The notes beneath the pieces were generated by a model that saw only the letters and a program-made list of their open reading frames with translations, made no database searches and was not told the origin of the DNA. From contig CAWFPL010000007.1 of assembly GCA_963817785.1 (NCBI GenBank), forward strand, positions 248,001 through 312,000: a stretch of 64,000 nt of DNA, in the 5' to 3' direction. Positions 43,276-52,975 of the stretch are shown piece by piece. A program made the translations under genes and the position numbers. This DNA comes from JAKALD01 sp963817785 (GTDB lineage: Bacteria > Pseudomonadota > Gammaproteobacteria > Burkholderiales > SG8-39). How positions within the stretch are numbered: the first letter of the stretch is position 1; each line of letters begins with the position of its first letter.

Positions 43276-44379
43276 TCAACGCAGCGCGGCGAGCACCTCG
43301 TCGGCGAGCGCGAGGCTCGCGGTGAGGCCCGGCGACTCGATGCCGAACAGATGCACCAGCCCGGCCACGCCGTGCTCGCGCGGCCCCTGGATCAGGAAAT
43401 CCGGTGCCGGTTCGCCCGGGCCCGCGATCTTCGGCCGGATGCCTGCGTAGCCGGGCGCGAGCGCGCCGTCGGGCAATGCCGGCCAGTAGCGCCGGATCGC
43501 GGCGTAGAAGCGCTCGGCGCGCCGCGGATCGACGTCGTAGACGATGCGCTCGACCCATTCGACGTCCGGGCCGAAGCGCGCCCGGCCGGCGAGGTCCAGC
43601 GTGACGTGCACGCCGAGCCCGCCGGGCTCCGGGATCGGATACACCAGGCGCGCGAACGGCGCGCGGCGCGTGAGCGCGTAGTAGTTGCCCTTGGCGTAGA
43701 GCTGGCGCGGCGCCAGCGCCGCCGGATAGCCCTCGATGCGCCGTGCAAGGCTCGGGGCGGTGAGGCCCGCACTGTTCACGACACAGCGCGCGGCGAGCCG
43801 CATTGGCTCGTCCCCGCCGACCTCGAGCTCGAGCGTGCCGTCGGCGCGCACGCGCGCACGGCCGAGGGGGCTCTTCAACGCGAGCATTGCGCCGTGCGCC
43901 TGCGCGTCCCCGAGATACGCGAGCATCAGCGCGTGGCTGTCGATGATGCCGGTAGAAGGCGAATAAAGGGCCGCGGCGCTGGCGAGCTCCGGTTCCAGGG
44001 CGAGCGTCTGGTCTCGGCTCAGCGGCACCACGTCGGTGACGCCGTTCGCGTGCGCCTTGATCTGCAGCGCCTCCAGTTCCGCGAGCTGGCCCTCGTCGAC
44101 GGCGACGATCAGCTTGCCGCAGCGGGCGTGCGGGACGCCGTGCTCCACGCAATACTGGTACAGCCTGTGCCTGCCGGCGATGCAGCTTCTCGCCTTGAGC
44201 GAATCCTTCGGGTAGTAGATTCCGGCGTGGATCACCTCGGAATTGCGCGAACTGGTGTGCGTGCCGATCGCGTCTTCCGCCTCCAGGACCACCACCTCGC
44301 GGCCGGCGAGCGCCAGCGCGCGCGCCACGGCGAGGCCGACGATCCCGGCGCCGACCACGACCGCGTCAACGGTTTCCAT
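43276..44379 (-). CDS. FAD-dependent oxidoreductase, L-2-hydroxyglutarate oxidase (LhgO)-like
   Basis: A 367-residue DAO-family flavoprotein. The FAD dinucleotide motif is VVGAGIVGLAVARAL (residues 8-22), followed by SSRNSEVIHAGIYYP, which is diagnostic of the L-2-hydroxyglutarate dehydrogenase/YgaF group. It oxidises L-2-hydroxyglutarate or a related hydroxy acid to the keto acid. The start codon overlaps the truncated transporter gene upstream by 14 bases. It precedes nnr on the same strand by 88 bp. Confidence 0.88.
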   Translation of the reverse strand: METVDAVVVGAGIVGLAVARALALAGREVVVLEAEDAIGTHTSSRNSEVIHAGIYYPKDSLKARSCIAGRHRLYQYCVEHGVPHARCGKLIVAVDEGQLAELEALQIKAHANGVTDVVPLSRDQTLALEPELASAAALYSPSTGIIDSHALMLAYLGDAQAHGAMLALKSPLGRARVRADGTLELEVGGDEPMRLAARCVVNSAGLTAPSLARRIEGYPAALAPRQLYAKGNYYALTRRAPFARLVYPIPEPGGLGVHVTLDLAGRARFGPDVEWVERIVYDVDPRRAERFYAAIRRYWPALPDGALAPGYAGIRPKIAGPGEPAPDFLIQGPREHGVAGLVHLFGIESPGLTASLALADEVLAALR

Positions 44380-44872
44380 GCGGGGCGGCGCGCTCGCGCA
44401 GGAGCAGACCGTAACCGGCGAGCGGTGCGGCGATCGGCACGACGCCGAACACCACCATCATGCGCGCCAGCAAGCCGGCGGCGCGTTCGCGCTCGTACAG
44501 GTCGCGCACCACGCTGCGCGCGACCACCGGCCCGCTCGACATTCCCAGGCCCTGCGCGAACCGTCCCGCGACCACTGCCGCGACCGAATGCGCCGCGGCG
44601 CATGCGAGGCTCGCGCCGAAGAACAGCGCGAGCCCGGCGAGCAGCGCAGTGCGGCGTCCGTAGCGGTCCGAAAGCGGTCCCCAGGCCAGCTGGCCCGCGG
44701 CCACGCCGAGGAAGAACGTCGTGACGGCGAGCTGCACCGCGGCCGCCGGTGCGTCGAAACCGCGAGCGATCGCCGGCATCGCGGGCAGGAACGAATCGGT
44801 GCCGAGCGGAGTGAGCCCGAGCAGCAGCCCGAGCAGGATCGTGAACCAGACGGTGCCGGGCTTGAGGGGCAT
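44366..44872 (-). pseudogene. Truncated Bcr/CflA-type MFS drug transporter
   Basis: A 168-codon frame encodes the first five membrane helices of a Bcr/CflA-like efflux protein (FLPAMPAIARGFDAPAAAVQLAV, then LAWGPLSDRYGRR, the MFS loop, and GLGMSSGPVVARSVVRDL). It stops abruptly after VVPIAAPLAGYG with a short unrelated tail. Intact members have about 400 residues and 12 helices, so the 3' half is missing. The break falls at the start of the LhgO-like gene, as if a deletion joined the two. It is very unlikely to work as a transporter. Confidence 0.8.
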
Positions 44873-45232
44873 GGGCGTGGAACGCGGCGGCGGCGGCCGC
44901 GCGCGGCGGCGCGAGTGTAGCACCCCGGATATCCGCGCCGCGGCCGGCGGACCCATTCGCGCCCGACCGCCCCGGAGGTGCCGGAGGGCCGTTTTGCGGT
45001 GCTGCCGCAGAGCTCTTTCATCCGGCGCGGCGTGCCGCGTCAGGTTCCTGCAGCCGATGAAGGACGCCAGTGTGACGGAATTCGCGGTTCCCGCTCTTGT
45101 CTTACGCCGCACGCCGGCGCGGGGCGCCGCATGCTTATCCTCGGGTCTGCTTATAATAGACGAAGATAACCCCTGTGCTGATTTTAATCACCCCAAGCAG
45201 CCTGTCGTACCCTTGCCCGCACGGCTAATGGC
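44873..45232. promoter_or_regulatory. Intergenic region upstream of the cyclase-AsmA gene
   Basis: These 360 bp separate two divergent genes. I see no convincing coding frame. A perfect TATAAT at 45152-45157 reads toward the cyclase gene, 75 bp before its ATG, but no good -35 is spaced upstream. The rest shows nothing I can name. Confidence 0.35.
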
Positions 45233-48200
45233 ATGAAGCTGCCCGCGATCTACTCGAAGACCGGCAAAGGCGTGCAGGAGGCGTCCGGCAAGACGCGCGA
45301 TTTGTCGCGCGCCGACCGCGCGGTACTGTCCGCGATCGACGGCAAGTCGACGGTCGCGGAAGTGGGTCAAAAGCTCGGCAAGACGACGAACGACGCAAAG
45401 TTCGTGCAGTTGTTCGAGCAGCTCGAGCGCGACGGTTTCATTCGCCTGATTGCGGGCGGGGCGGCAGCCGCGCCCGCGGCCCCATCCACCAGCAGCCGGC
45501 CCGGTTCGGCATCGATGGCCTCGAACGAGGCGGACCTCGATTTCACGCAATCGATTTCGCGGTCGGCTCTTCATGGCGCGTCCAAGCCGGTAGTCGACCT
45601 TGCCGCCCACGCGCGGGCTGAAGCCGAGCGCAAGCTGAAAGAGGAGGCGGATCTCAGGGGAACCGCCGACCCCGCGCGCGCGCGTGCGGAGGCGGAAGGG
45701 AAGGCCAAGGCCGAGCACGAAGCTGCTCAGCGGGCGGCGGCCGAGTCCAGGGCGCGCGCGGAGGCGGAGGCGAGGGCCCGCGCCGACGCGCAGTCACGCG
45801 CGCGCACCGAGGTCGACCAGAAGAAGCGGCTCGAGAGCGAGCTGCTGGTCAAAATTGCGGAGGCGGAGCGGCTGGCGAAGGAGGCCGAGGAGCGCGCCCG
45901 CAAGGATGCCGAGGAAAAGGCTCGGCACGAGGCGGAAGCGCTGCGGCAGCGGCTCGAGGCCGAGCGCAAGGCGCGCGAAGAGGAACAGCGCGCCAAGGAG
46001 GAGGCCGAGCGCCGGGCGAAAGAGGAAGCCGAGCGCCGAGCCAAGGAAGAGGCCGAGCGCAAGGCGAAAGAGGAAGCCGAGCGCCGAGCCAAGGAAGAGG
46101 CCGAGCGCAAGGCGAAAGAGGAAGCCGAGCGCCGAGCCAAGGAAGAGGCCGAGCGCAAGGCGAAAGAGGAAGCCGAGCGCCGAGCCAAGGAAGAGGCCGA
46201 GCGCAAGGCGAAGGAAGAGGCTGAGCGCCGGGCGAAGGAAGAGGCCGAGCGCAAGGCGAAGGAAGAGGCTGAGCGCCGGGCGAAGGAAGAGGCCGAGCGC
46301 AAGGCGAAAGACGAAGCCGAGCGCCGAGCCAAGGAAGAGGCCGAGCGCAAGGCGAAGGAAGAGGCTGAGCGCCGGGCGAAGGAAGAGGCCGAGCGCAAGG
46401 CGAAGGAAGAGGCTGAGCGCCGGGCGAAGGAACAGGCCGAGCGCAAGGCGAAAGAGGAAGCAGAGCGCAGGGCTAAAGAAGAGGCCGAGCGCAAGGCGAA
46501 AGAAGAGGCTGAGCGCCGGGCGAAGGAAGAGGCCGAGCGCAAGGCGAAAGAGGAAGCAGAGCGCAGGGCCAAAGAAGAGGCTGAACGCCGGGCGAAAGAG
46601 GAAGCCGAGCGCCGGGCGCGCGAAGAGGAACAGCGCCGCGCCAAAGAGGAGGCCGAGCGCCGGGCGCGCGAAGAGGAACAGCGCCGCGCCAAAGAAGAGG
46701 CCGAGCGCCGGGCGCGCGAGGAAGAGCAAGCCCGGCGCGAGAAGGAGCGGGCGCAGGCTGCCGCGCGTCAGGCCGAGCAGCCTGCTGCGGTGGATTTGGC
46801 TGCGTCCTTGCTCGCCGACCTGGATTCGTTCTCGGAGCGCGAGAGCGAGGAGCGCGAGGCCCAGGAAGCGGTTGGGCGCAAGGCCGACGAAGCGGAGACG
46901 CTGAGGCTGCGCGAACAGGAGGAGCGCAGGCAACGCGAAGCCGAGCAGGGGCGCGCAAGCGAGCCGGGTGTCGAGGAGGCACGTCCGGCCGCAGAGCGGA
47001 GCAGGCGCAACGGCAAGGCCAGGCGCCGCCTCGCGGCGATCGTCGCAGCCGATGTCGCCGGCTACAGCCGTCTGATGGGAATCGATGAGGAGGGCACGCT
47101 CTCCCGCTTCAGGAGAATCCTCAACGAGATCGTCCGGCCCCAGGTCGACGAATACGGCGGGCGCATCGTCAAGACTGCCGGCGACGGGCTGCTGCTGGAG
47201 TTTCCGAGCGTGGTGGAGGCCGCCCGTTGGGCCGTGGACGTGCAAACCGCCGTGGCGAGCGACCAGGCGGGGCAGTCACCGGCGCGGCAGATCGCGTTTC
47301 GCATGGGGGTCAATCTCGGTGACGTGATCGACGAGGACAACGACATCTTCGGCGATGGCGTCAATGTCGCTGCGCGCCTCGAAGGGCTCGCCGAGCGCGG
47401 CGGAATCTGCGTCTCGGGCGTGGTGTACGACCATATTCACGACAAGGTTTCCTGCAAGTTCGATGACCTCGGGCCCCAGAAGCTGAAGAACATCGCGCGG
47501 CCGATGCGCGTCTATCGGCTGAGGGGGGAGTGGGAGACGGTCTCTTTGCGCCGCACGACCGATCTCGAGAGCCTTCCGCACCCGTCGGCGATGGCCGGCG
47601 CCGCGGCCGCGGCCGACGACGTCGAGGTCCACGCGGAAGACCTCGACATGGACGAGGTGAAGCGCGACCAGCAGTCGCTGTCTCCGGAGGCGCGCCGGGC
47701 CACGCGCGAGCGCGAGCGAGCCCAGGAGCGCCTCGCCAAGGTGGAATCCGAGGCGGCAAAGCCCTTCAGATTCAGGCTGCCCAGGAAGTGGGGCAAGCTG
47801 CTGGCGACCGGCGCGCTCATTCTGCTGGCAGCCGCGGTCGGGGCACTGCAATTCATGCCGATCCCGACCGCGGACTACGAGCGCGCCGCCAGCGCCGCGC
47901 TGGGACAGCGGGTGACGATACGATCGGCACGGGTGTCGGTGTTCAGCGGATTGAAGCTGAAGTTCGACGACGTGACGATCGGCAACGCGATCAAGGCACG
48001 GGAGGCAAGCGCGTCGGTGGGACTGGGATTGCTGTTCGGTGCACGGAAGTCGTTCGGCAGCATCGAACTGGATGACGTCGTCGCCCCGCAGGCGGCGCTC
48101 GGCAACCTGCTGTTCGGTATGCTGCAGCGCGGGGGGCTCGAAGTGGAGCACGTGGTGCTGAAAAGGGTGCGGCTGCAAGGCACCCTGCCGTTGCCGCCGC

Positions 48201-48946
48201 TCGATGCCGACCTGTCGATCGGCGCCAATGGTGCGCTGCGCTCCGCCACAGTGCGTGGGCCGGGCAACTTCTCGATGACGCTCGCGCCGAGGGGCGACGA
48301 AGTCACGTTCGAGGCGACGGCCGACAATTTCTCGCCGCCGTTCGTGCCGGCGCTCGCATTGAGCAACTACGCGATGAAGGGGCGCGCGAGCCGCGGCGGC
48401 ATGAGCGTGACGCACTTCGACGCGCAGCTGTATGACGGCACGATCGCCGGAGACGCGCGCATTCGCTGGCAGGACGGCTGGAACGTGGGCGGCTCCCTGG
48501 AGGTCAAGACGATCAACGCCGCGGTGCTCGCCCCGACTCTGCTGTCACAGGGTACCGCGGACGCGAGTGGCACCTACTCGATGAGCGCCGCGGATCCGGC
48601 CAAGCTGCTCGATCACGCCCATCTCGAAGGGAACTTCAAGATCAGCAAGGGCGTGCTCGGTAACTTCGATCTGGCGCGCGCGATCCGCACCAAGGGCGAG
48701 CAGGTCGCCGGGCTGACGACGTTCGTGCAGATGAGTGGCAACGGCAGCTACGACGGGGGCGCGGTGAGCCTGCGCAATGTAGCCATCGGCGCCGGGGCGC
48801 TGAACGCCGGCGCGAGTGCGGAAATCGGGCCGAACGGGGCACTCAGCGGGCGAATCATCGCCGACGTGAAGACGGCGGTGCAGACGCTGGGCGCAACGCT
48901 GCGCCTCGCCGGCACGGTCAAGGCGCCGCAGGTCACCGCCCAGTAG
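45233..48946 (+). CDS. Adenylate/guanylate cyclase fused to a charged helix and an AsmA-like domain
   Basis: A 1237-residue protein. Residues 1-80 look like a small winged helix (DLSRADRAVLSAIDGKSTVAE). Residues about 120-590 are highly charged; about 255-500 consist of some 30 octads KEEAER(R/K)A, a pattern of i-to-i+4 Glu-Arg/Lys pairs suited to a stiff single helix. Residues 595-775 are a class III cyclase with metal aspartates D607 and D651, K647, D708 and the N711/R715 catalytic pair, all consistent with an active enzyme. A membrane helix at about 856-876 leads to a periplasmic AsmA-like region (TIRSARVSVFSGLKLKFDDVTIG to the end). The parts suggest cAMP or cGMP signalling tied to the envelope (inference). 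purL follows 57 bp later. Confidence 0.88.
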   Translation: MKLPAIYSKTGKGVQEASGKTRDLSRADRAVLSAIDGKSTVAEVGQKLGKTTNDAKFVQLFEQLERDGFIRLIAGGAAAAPAAPSTSSRPGSASMASNEADLDFTQSISRSALHGASKPVVDLAAHARAEAERKLKEEADLRGTADPARARAEAEGKAKAEHEAAQRAAAESRARAEAEARARADAQSRARTEVDQKKRLESELLVKIAEAERLAKEAEERARKDAEEKARHEAEALRQRLEAERKAREEEQRAKEEAERRAKEEAERRAKEEAERKAKEEAERRAKEEAERKAKEEAERRAKEEAERKAKEEAERRAKEEAERKAKEEAERRAKEEAERKAKEEAERRAKEEAERKAKDEAERRAKEEAERKAKEEAERRAKEEAERKAKEEAERRAKEQAERKAKEEAERRAKEEAERKAKEEAERRAKEEAERKAKEEAERRAKEEAERRAKEEAERRAREEEQRRAKEEAERRAREEEQRRAKEEAERRAREEEQARREKERAQAAARQAEQPAAVDLAASLLADLDSFSERESEEREAQEAVGRKADEAETLRLREQEERRQREAEQGRASEPGVEEARPAAERSRRNGKARRRLAAIVAADVAGYSRLMGIDEEGTLSRFRRILNEIVRPQVDEYGGRIVKTAGDGLLLEFPSVVEAARWAVDVQTAVASDQAGQSPARQIAFRMGVNLGDVIDEDNDIFGDGVNVAARLEGLAERGGICVSGVVYDHIHDKVSCKFDDLGPQKLKNIARPMRVYRLRGEWETVSLRRTTDLESLPHPSAMAGAAAAADDVEVHAEDLDMDEVKRDQQSLSPEARRATRERERAQERLAKVESEAAKPFRFRLPRKWGKLLATGALILLAAAVGALQFMPIPTADYERAASAALGQRVTIRSARVSVFSGLKLKFDDVTIGNAIKAREASASVGLGLLFGARKSFGSIELDDVVAPQAALGNLLFGMLQRGGLEVEHVVLKRVRLQGTLPLPPLDADLSIGANGALRSATVRGPGNFSMTLAPRGDEVTFEATADNFSPPFVPALALSNYAMKGRASRGGMSVTHFDAQLYDGTIAGDARIRWQDGWNVGGSLEVKTINAAVLAPTLLSQGTADASGTYSMSAADPAKLLDHAHLEGNFKISKGVLGNFDLARAIRTKGEQVAGLTTFVQMSGNGSYDGGAVSLRNVAIGAGALNAGASAEIGPNGALSGRIIADVKTAVQTLGATLRLAGTVKAPQVTAQ
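45991..46725 (+). repeat. In-frame 24/48-bp tandem repeat array
   Basis: About 30 copies of a 24-bp unit encode KEEAER(R/K)A; neighbouring units alternate, so the exact period is 48 bp over long stretches. Many copies are identical at the DNA level, as expected for recent unequal exchange. The array lies wholly inside the cyclase-AsmA gene and keeps frame throughout. Confidence 0.9.
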
Positions 48947-49003
48947 CCGCGCGCCCGGCGCCGCGGGCGCCAGCCGGTATAATCCGGCTTTACGGGCTGC
49001 GCA

Positions 49004-52000
49004 ATGTCCACGATTCTCAAGCTCCGCGGCGCACGCGCGCTGTCGGATTTCCGGCTCGCCAAGCTCCTTCCCCAGCTGCAGAAGATTCACCCGGGCGTCC
49101 GCCGCCTGGAGGCCGAGTTCTGGCATTTCGTCGAGGCCGACGCGGCGCCGCGGCGGGAGGCGCGCATCCTGCTCGAGCGGCTGCTGGACTACGGCACGCC
49201 GCCGAGCCGCAGGCGCGCCAAGGCCGTGCTGTTCCTGGTGTTGCCCCGCCTGGGCACCATCTCGCCCTGGTCATCGAAGGCCACCGATATTGCGCGCAAC
49301 TGCGCCTTGAGCGGGGTGCGGCGCGTCGAACGCGGCACGGCGTTTTACCTGTCGGTGTCTGGCGAGCTCGAGGCCGGGCAGCGCGTCGCGCTCGGAGCGC
49401 TGTTGCACGACCGCATGACCGAGACGGTGCTCGCCTCGCTCGACGAGGCCGGGGCGCTGTTCCGCCACGTCGCGCCGCGGCCGCTTGCCAGCGTGGCGCT
49501 GCTGGCGGGCGGACGAGCGGCGCTCGAGGAGGCGAACCGCGCGCTGGGGCTGGCGCTTTCGGAAGACGAGATCGACTACCTGCTCGAGGCCTACCGCGCG
49601 CTCGGGCGCGATCCGACCGACGCCGAATTGACCATGTTCGCGCAGGCGAATTCGGAACACTGCCGCCACAAGATCTTCAACGCCGAGTGGCGCATCGACG
49701 GGGAACAGAAGGACCGCTCTCTGTTCGCAATGATCAAGCACACGCACGCCGCGAGCCCGGAAGGCACCGTGCTCGCGTACTCCGACAATGCCGCGATCAT
49801 GGAAGGCCGCGTGGCGTGGCGCTTCCATCCCGACGGCGACGCGGTGTACCGTGCGCATGCCGAGCTCACGCACACGGTCATGAAGTGCGAGACGCACAAT
49901 CACCCGACGGCGATCTCGCCGTTTCCCGGCGCGGCGACCGGCGCCGGCGGCGAGATCCGCGACGAGGGCGCGACCGGGCGCGGCGCGCGGCCCAAGGCGG
50001 GCCTGGTGGGCTACTCGGTGTCGAACCTGCGCATCCCGGGGGCGCTCCAGCCGTGGGAAGCGCACGATCCCGGCAAGCCGCAGCGCATCGCGTCGGCGCT
50101 CGCCATCATGCTCGAGGGACCGATCGGCGCGGCGTCCTTCAACAACGAGTTTGGCCGCCCCAACCTAGCGGGCTATTTCCGCAGCTTCGAGATGGAGGTG
50201 GCCGGCGTGCTGCGCGGCTACCACAAGCCGATCATGCTCGCCGGCGGTCTGGGCAACATCGGCGCGGCGCACGCCGCCAAGGCGCCGCTTGCCGCGGGCA
50301 CGCTGCTGATCCAGCTCGGCGGACCGGGCATGCTGATCGGCCTGGGCGGTGGCGCCGCCTCGTCGATGGGCGCGGGCGCCAACGTCGAGGACCTCGACTT
50401 CGACTCGGTGCAGCGCGGCAATGCCGAGATGCAGCGGCGCGCGCAGGAGGTGATCGACCGTTGCTGGCAGCTCGGCGCCGACAACCCCATCTTGTCGATT
50501 CACGACGTCGGCGCCGGCGGACTGTCGAACGCGCTGCCCGAGCTGGTGCACGCCGCCGGGCGGGGCGCGCGGCTCGATCTGCGCGCGGTGCCCTCGGAGG
50601 ACAGCGGCATGTCGCCGCGCGAGATCTGGTGCAACGAGGCGCAGGAGCGCTACGTGCTCGCGATCGCGCCGCAGTCGCTGCAGCGTTTCCGCGCCATCTG
50701 CGAGCGTGAGCGCAGCCCGTTCGCGGTGCTCGGCGCGGCGAGCGCCGATGGCCGGCTGCTGGTCGAGGATCCTCGGCTCGGCGAGCGGCCGGTGGACATC
50801 GACCTCGCGGTGGTCCTCGGCAAGCCGCCGCGCATGATGCGCGACGTGCGCCACGTGGTGCGCCCGAGCGGCTTTCTCACCCTCGACGACATCGAGCTCA
50901 CGGAGGCTGCCTATCGCGTGCTGCGCCATCCGGCGGTGGCGGACAAGACCTTCCTGATCGCGATCGGCGACCGTACCGTGGGCGGGCTGTGCGCGCGCGA
51001 CCCGTTCGTCGGACCCTGGCAGGTCCCGGTCGCTGACTGTGCCGTCACCCTGCGCGACTTCGAAGGCTACGCTGGCGAGGCGTTTGCGATCGGCGAGCGC
51101 ACGCCGCTCGCGCTGATCGACGGCCCGGCCTCGGGCCGCATGGCGGTGGGCGAGGCGATCACCAATCTCGCAGCGGCGCGCATCGCTTCGCTGCCGGAGG
51201 TCAAGCTCTCGGCAAACTGGATGGCGGCGGCGGGCTACGCCGGCGAGGATGCGCTGCTGTACGACACGGTGCGCGCGGTGGCGCTCGAGCTGTGCCCCGC
51301 GCTGGGGCTGTCGATCCCGGTCGGCAAGGATTCGCTGTCGATGCGCACCGCGTGGCAGGACGCCGCCGGCGCCCGGGAGGTGGTGGCGCCGCTCTCGCTG
51401 ATCGTCACGGCGTTCGCGCCGGTCGAGGATGCGCGGCGCACGCTCACGCCGCGGCTGCGCACCGATCTCGGCGAGACCGAGCTGCTGCTGATCGACCTCG
51501 GGCAGCGCCAGAACCGGCTGGGCGGCTCGATCCTGGCGCAGGTGCACTCGCGCTTCGGCGACGCCTGCCCGGACCTGGACGCCCCGGTGCTGCTACAGGG
51601 TCTGTTCCGCGCCGTGCAGCGGCTGGCCGCCGAGGGCCTGGCGCTCGCCTACCACGACCGCTCCGACGGCGGCCTGTTCGCCACGGTGTGCGAGATGGCG
51701 TTCGCCGGACGCTGTGGCGTGACGCTTAATCTGGACGAGATCTGCTTCGACGAATGGATGGACGACGTCGACGGGCTGGAGCGCCGCCCCGAGCTGCTCG
51801 CGGGACGCTTCAACGACCGCGTGCTGGCGGCGCTGTTCGCCGAAGAGTTGGGCGCGGTGCTGCAGATCCGCGCCGCCGACCGGCAGCCCGTGATGGACGT
51901 GCTGCGCGAAGAGGGCGTGAACGGCTGCGCCTACCTGATCGGCCACCCCAACGCGCGCGACGAGCTGCGCTTCACGCGCAATGCCAGGACGGTGTTCGCC

Positions 52001-52975
52001 GAGAAGCGCGCCGAACTGCAGCGCGCCTGGGCCGAGACGACCTACCGCATGCAGGCGCTGCGCGACAATCCGGCCTGCGCGCTCGAGGAGCACCAGCGGC
52101 TGCTCGACACCGCGGACCCGGGCGTGTCGGTGGCGCTTGGCTACGACCCGGCCGAGGACATCGCCGCGCCCTTGGCCGCCCGCGGCGCCGCGGCGCCGGG
52201 TGTTCTGCTGTCGCGCCCGCGCATCGCGGTGCTGCGCGAGCAGGGCGTGAACGGCCAGGTGGAGATGGCAGCGGTGTTTCACCGCGCGGGCTTCGAGGCG
52301 CACGATGTGCACATGTCCGACATCCTCGCGGGGCGCGTGAGCCTCGCCGGGTTCAAGGGCTTCGCCGCGGGAGGCGGATTTTCCTACGGCGACGTGCTCG
52401 GCGCCGGGCAGGGCTGGGCGAAGTCGATCCTGTTCAACGCCCGCGCGCGCAGCGAGTTCGAGGCCTTCTTCGCGCGTCCGGACACTTTCGCGCTCGGCGT
52501 GTGCAACGGCTGCCAGATGATGGCGGCGCTCAAGGGGCTGATACCGGGCGCGACGCACTGGCCGGCCTTCGAGCGCAACCGCTCGGAGCAGTTCGAGGCG
52601 CGCTTCGTCATGGTCGAGATCGTGCAAAGCCCGTCGATCCTGCTCCGCGGCATGGCCGGCAGCCGCTTGCCGGTCGCGACCGCGCACGGCGAGGGTCGCG
52701 CGGAGTTCGCGGGGGAAGCGGACCTCGAGCAGGCGCTGATAACGATGCGCTACGTGGATCACCGCGGCAACGTCACCGAGACCTATCCGCTCAACCCGAA
52801 CGGCTCGCCGCAAGGCGTCACCGGGCTCACCACGGCAGATGGGCGCTTCAACATCGTGATGCCGCATCCGGAGCGCGTGTTCCGCAGCGTGCAGATGTCG
52901 TGGTCGCCGGACGGCGCGCCCGAGGACTCGCCGTGGATGCGCATGTTCCGCAACGCGCGGGTATGGGTGGGCTAG
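49004..52975 (+). CDS. purL: Phosphoribosylformylglycinamidine synthase
   Basis: A 1323-residue large-type PurL, which converts FGAR to FGAM in purine synthesis. The N-terminal linker domain contains FAQANSEHCRHKIFNA, the synthase half has two ATP-grasp-like modules (KCETHNHPTAISPFPGAATG), and the C-terminal glutaminase domain has the nucleophile C1170 (GVCNGCQMMA) with a histidine in PHPER. Its length and order match proteobacterial PurL. It overlaps the next small gene by 13 bases. Confidence 0.97.
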   Translation: MSTILKLRGARALSDFRLAKLLPQLQKIHPGVRRLEAEFWHFVEADAAPRREARILLERLLDYGTPPSRRRAKAVLFLVLPRLGTISPWSSKATDIARNCALSGVRRVERGTAFYLSVSGELEAGQRVALGALLHDRMTETVLASLDEAGALFRHVAPRPLASVALLAGGRAALEEANRALGLALSEDEIDYLLEAYRALGRDPTDAELTMFAQANSEHCRHKIFNAEWRIDGEQKDRSLFAMIKHTHAASPEGTVLAYSDNAAIMEGRVAWRFHPDGDAVYRAHAELTHTVMKCETHNHPTAISPFPGAATGAGGEIRDEGATGRGARPKAGLVGYSVSNLRIPGALQPWEAHDPGKPQRIASALAIMLEGPIGAASFNNEFGRPNLAGYFRSFEMEVAGVLRGYHKPIMLAGGLGNIGAAHAAKAPLAAGTLLIQLGGPGMLIGLGGGAASSMGAGANVEDLDFDSVQRGNAEMQRRAQEVIDRCWQLGADNPILSIHDVGAGGLSNALPELVHAAGRGARLDLRAVPSEDSGMSPREIWCNEAQERYVLAIAPQSLQRFRAICERERSPFAVLGAASADGRLLVEDPRLGERPVDIDLAVVLGKPPRMMRDVRHVVRPSGFLTLDDIELTEAAYRVLRHPAVADKTFLIAIGDRTVGGLCARDPFVGPWQVPVADCAVTLRDFEGYAGEAFAIGERTPLALIDGPASGRMAVGEAITNLAAARIASLPEVKLSANWMAAAGYAGEDALLYDTVRAVALELCPALGLSIPVGKDSLSMRTAWQDAAGAREVVAPLSLIVTAFAPVEDARRTLTPRLRTDLGETELLLIDLGQRQNRLGGSILAQVHSRFGDACPDLDAPVLLQGLFRAVQRLAAEGLALAYHDRSDGGLFATVCEMAFAGRCGVTLNLDEICFDEWMDDVDGLERRPELLAGRFNDRVLAALFAEELGAVLQIRAADRQPVMDVLREEGVNGCAYLIGHPNARDELRFTRNARTVFAEKRAELQRAWAETTYRMQALRDNPACALEEHQRLLDTADPGVSVALGYDPAEDIAAPLAARGAAAPGVLLSRPRIAVLREQGVNGQVEMAAVFHRAGFEAHDVHMSDILAGRVSLAGFKGFAAGGGFSYGDVLGAGQGWAKSILFNARARSEFEAFFARPDTFALGVCNGCQMMAALKGLIPGATHWPAFERNRSEQFEARFVMVEIVQSPSILLRGMAGSRLPVATAHGEGRAEFAGEADLEQALITMRYVDHRGNVTETYPLNPNGSPQGVTGLTTADGRFNIVMPHPERVFRSVQMSWSPDGAPEDSPWMRMFRNARVWVG

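Noticed and set aside
45991..46725. Repeat array considered as a CRISPR or non-coding satellite
   Set aside because: There are no spacers; units are contiguous, multiples of three bases, and encode an unbroken helix within a long gene.
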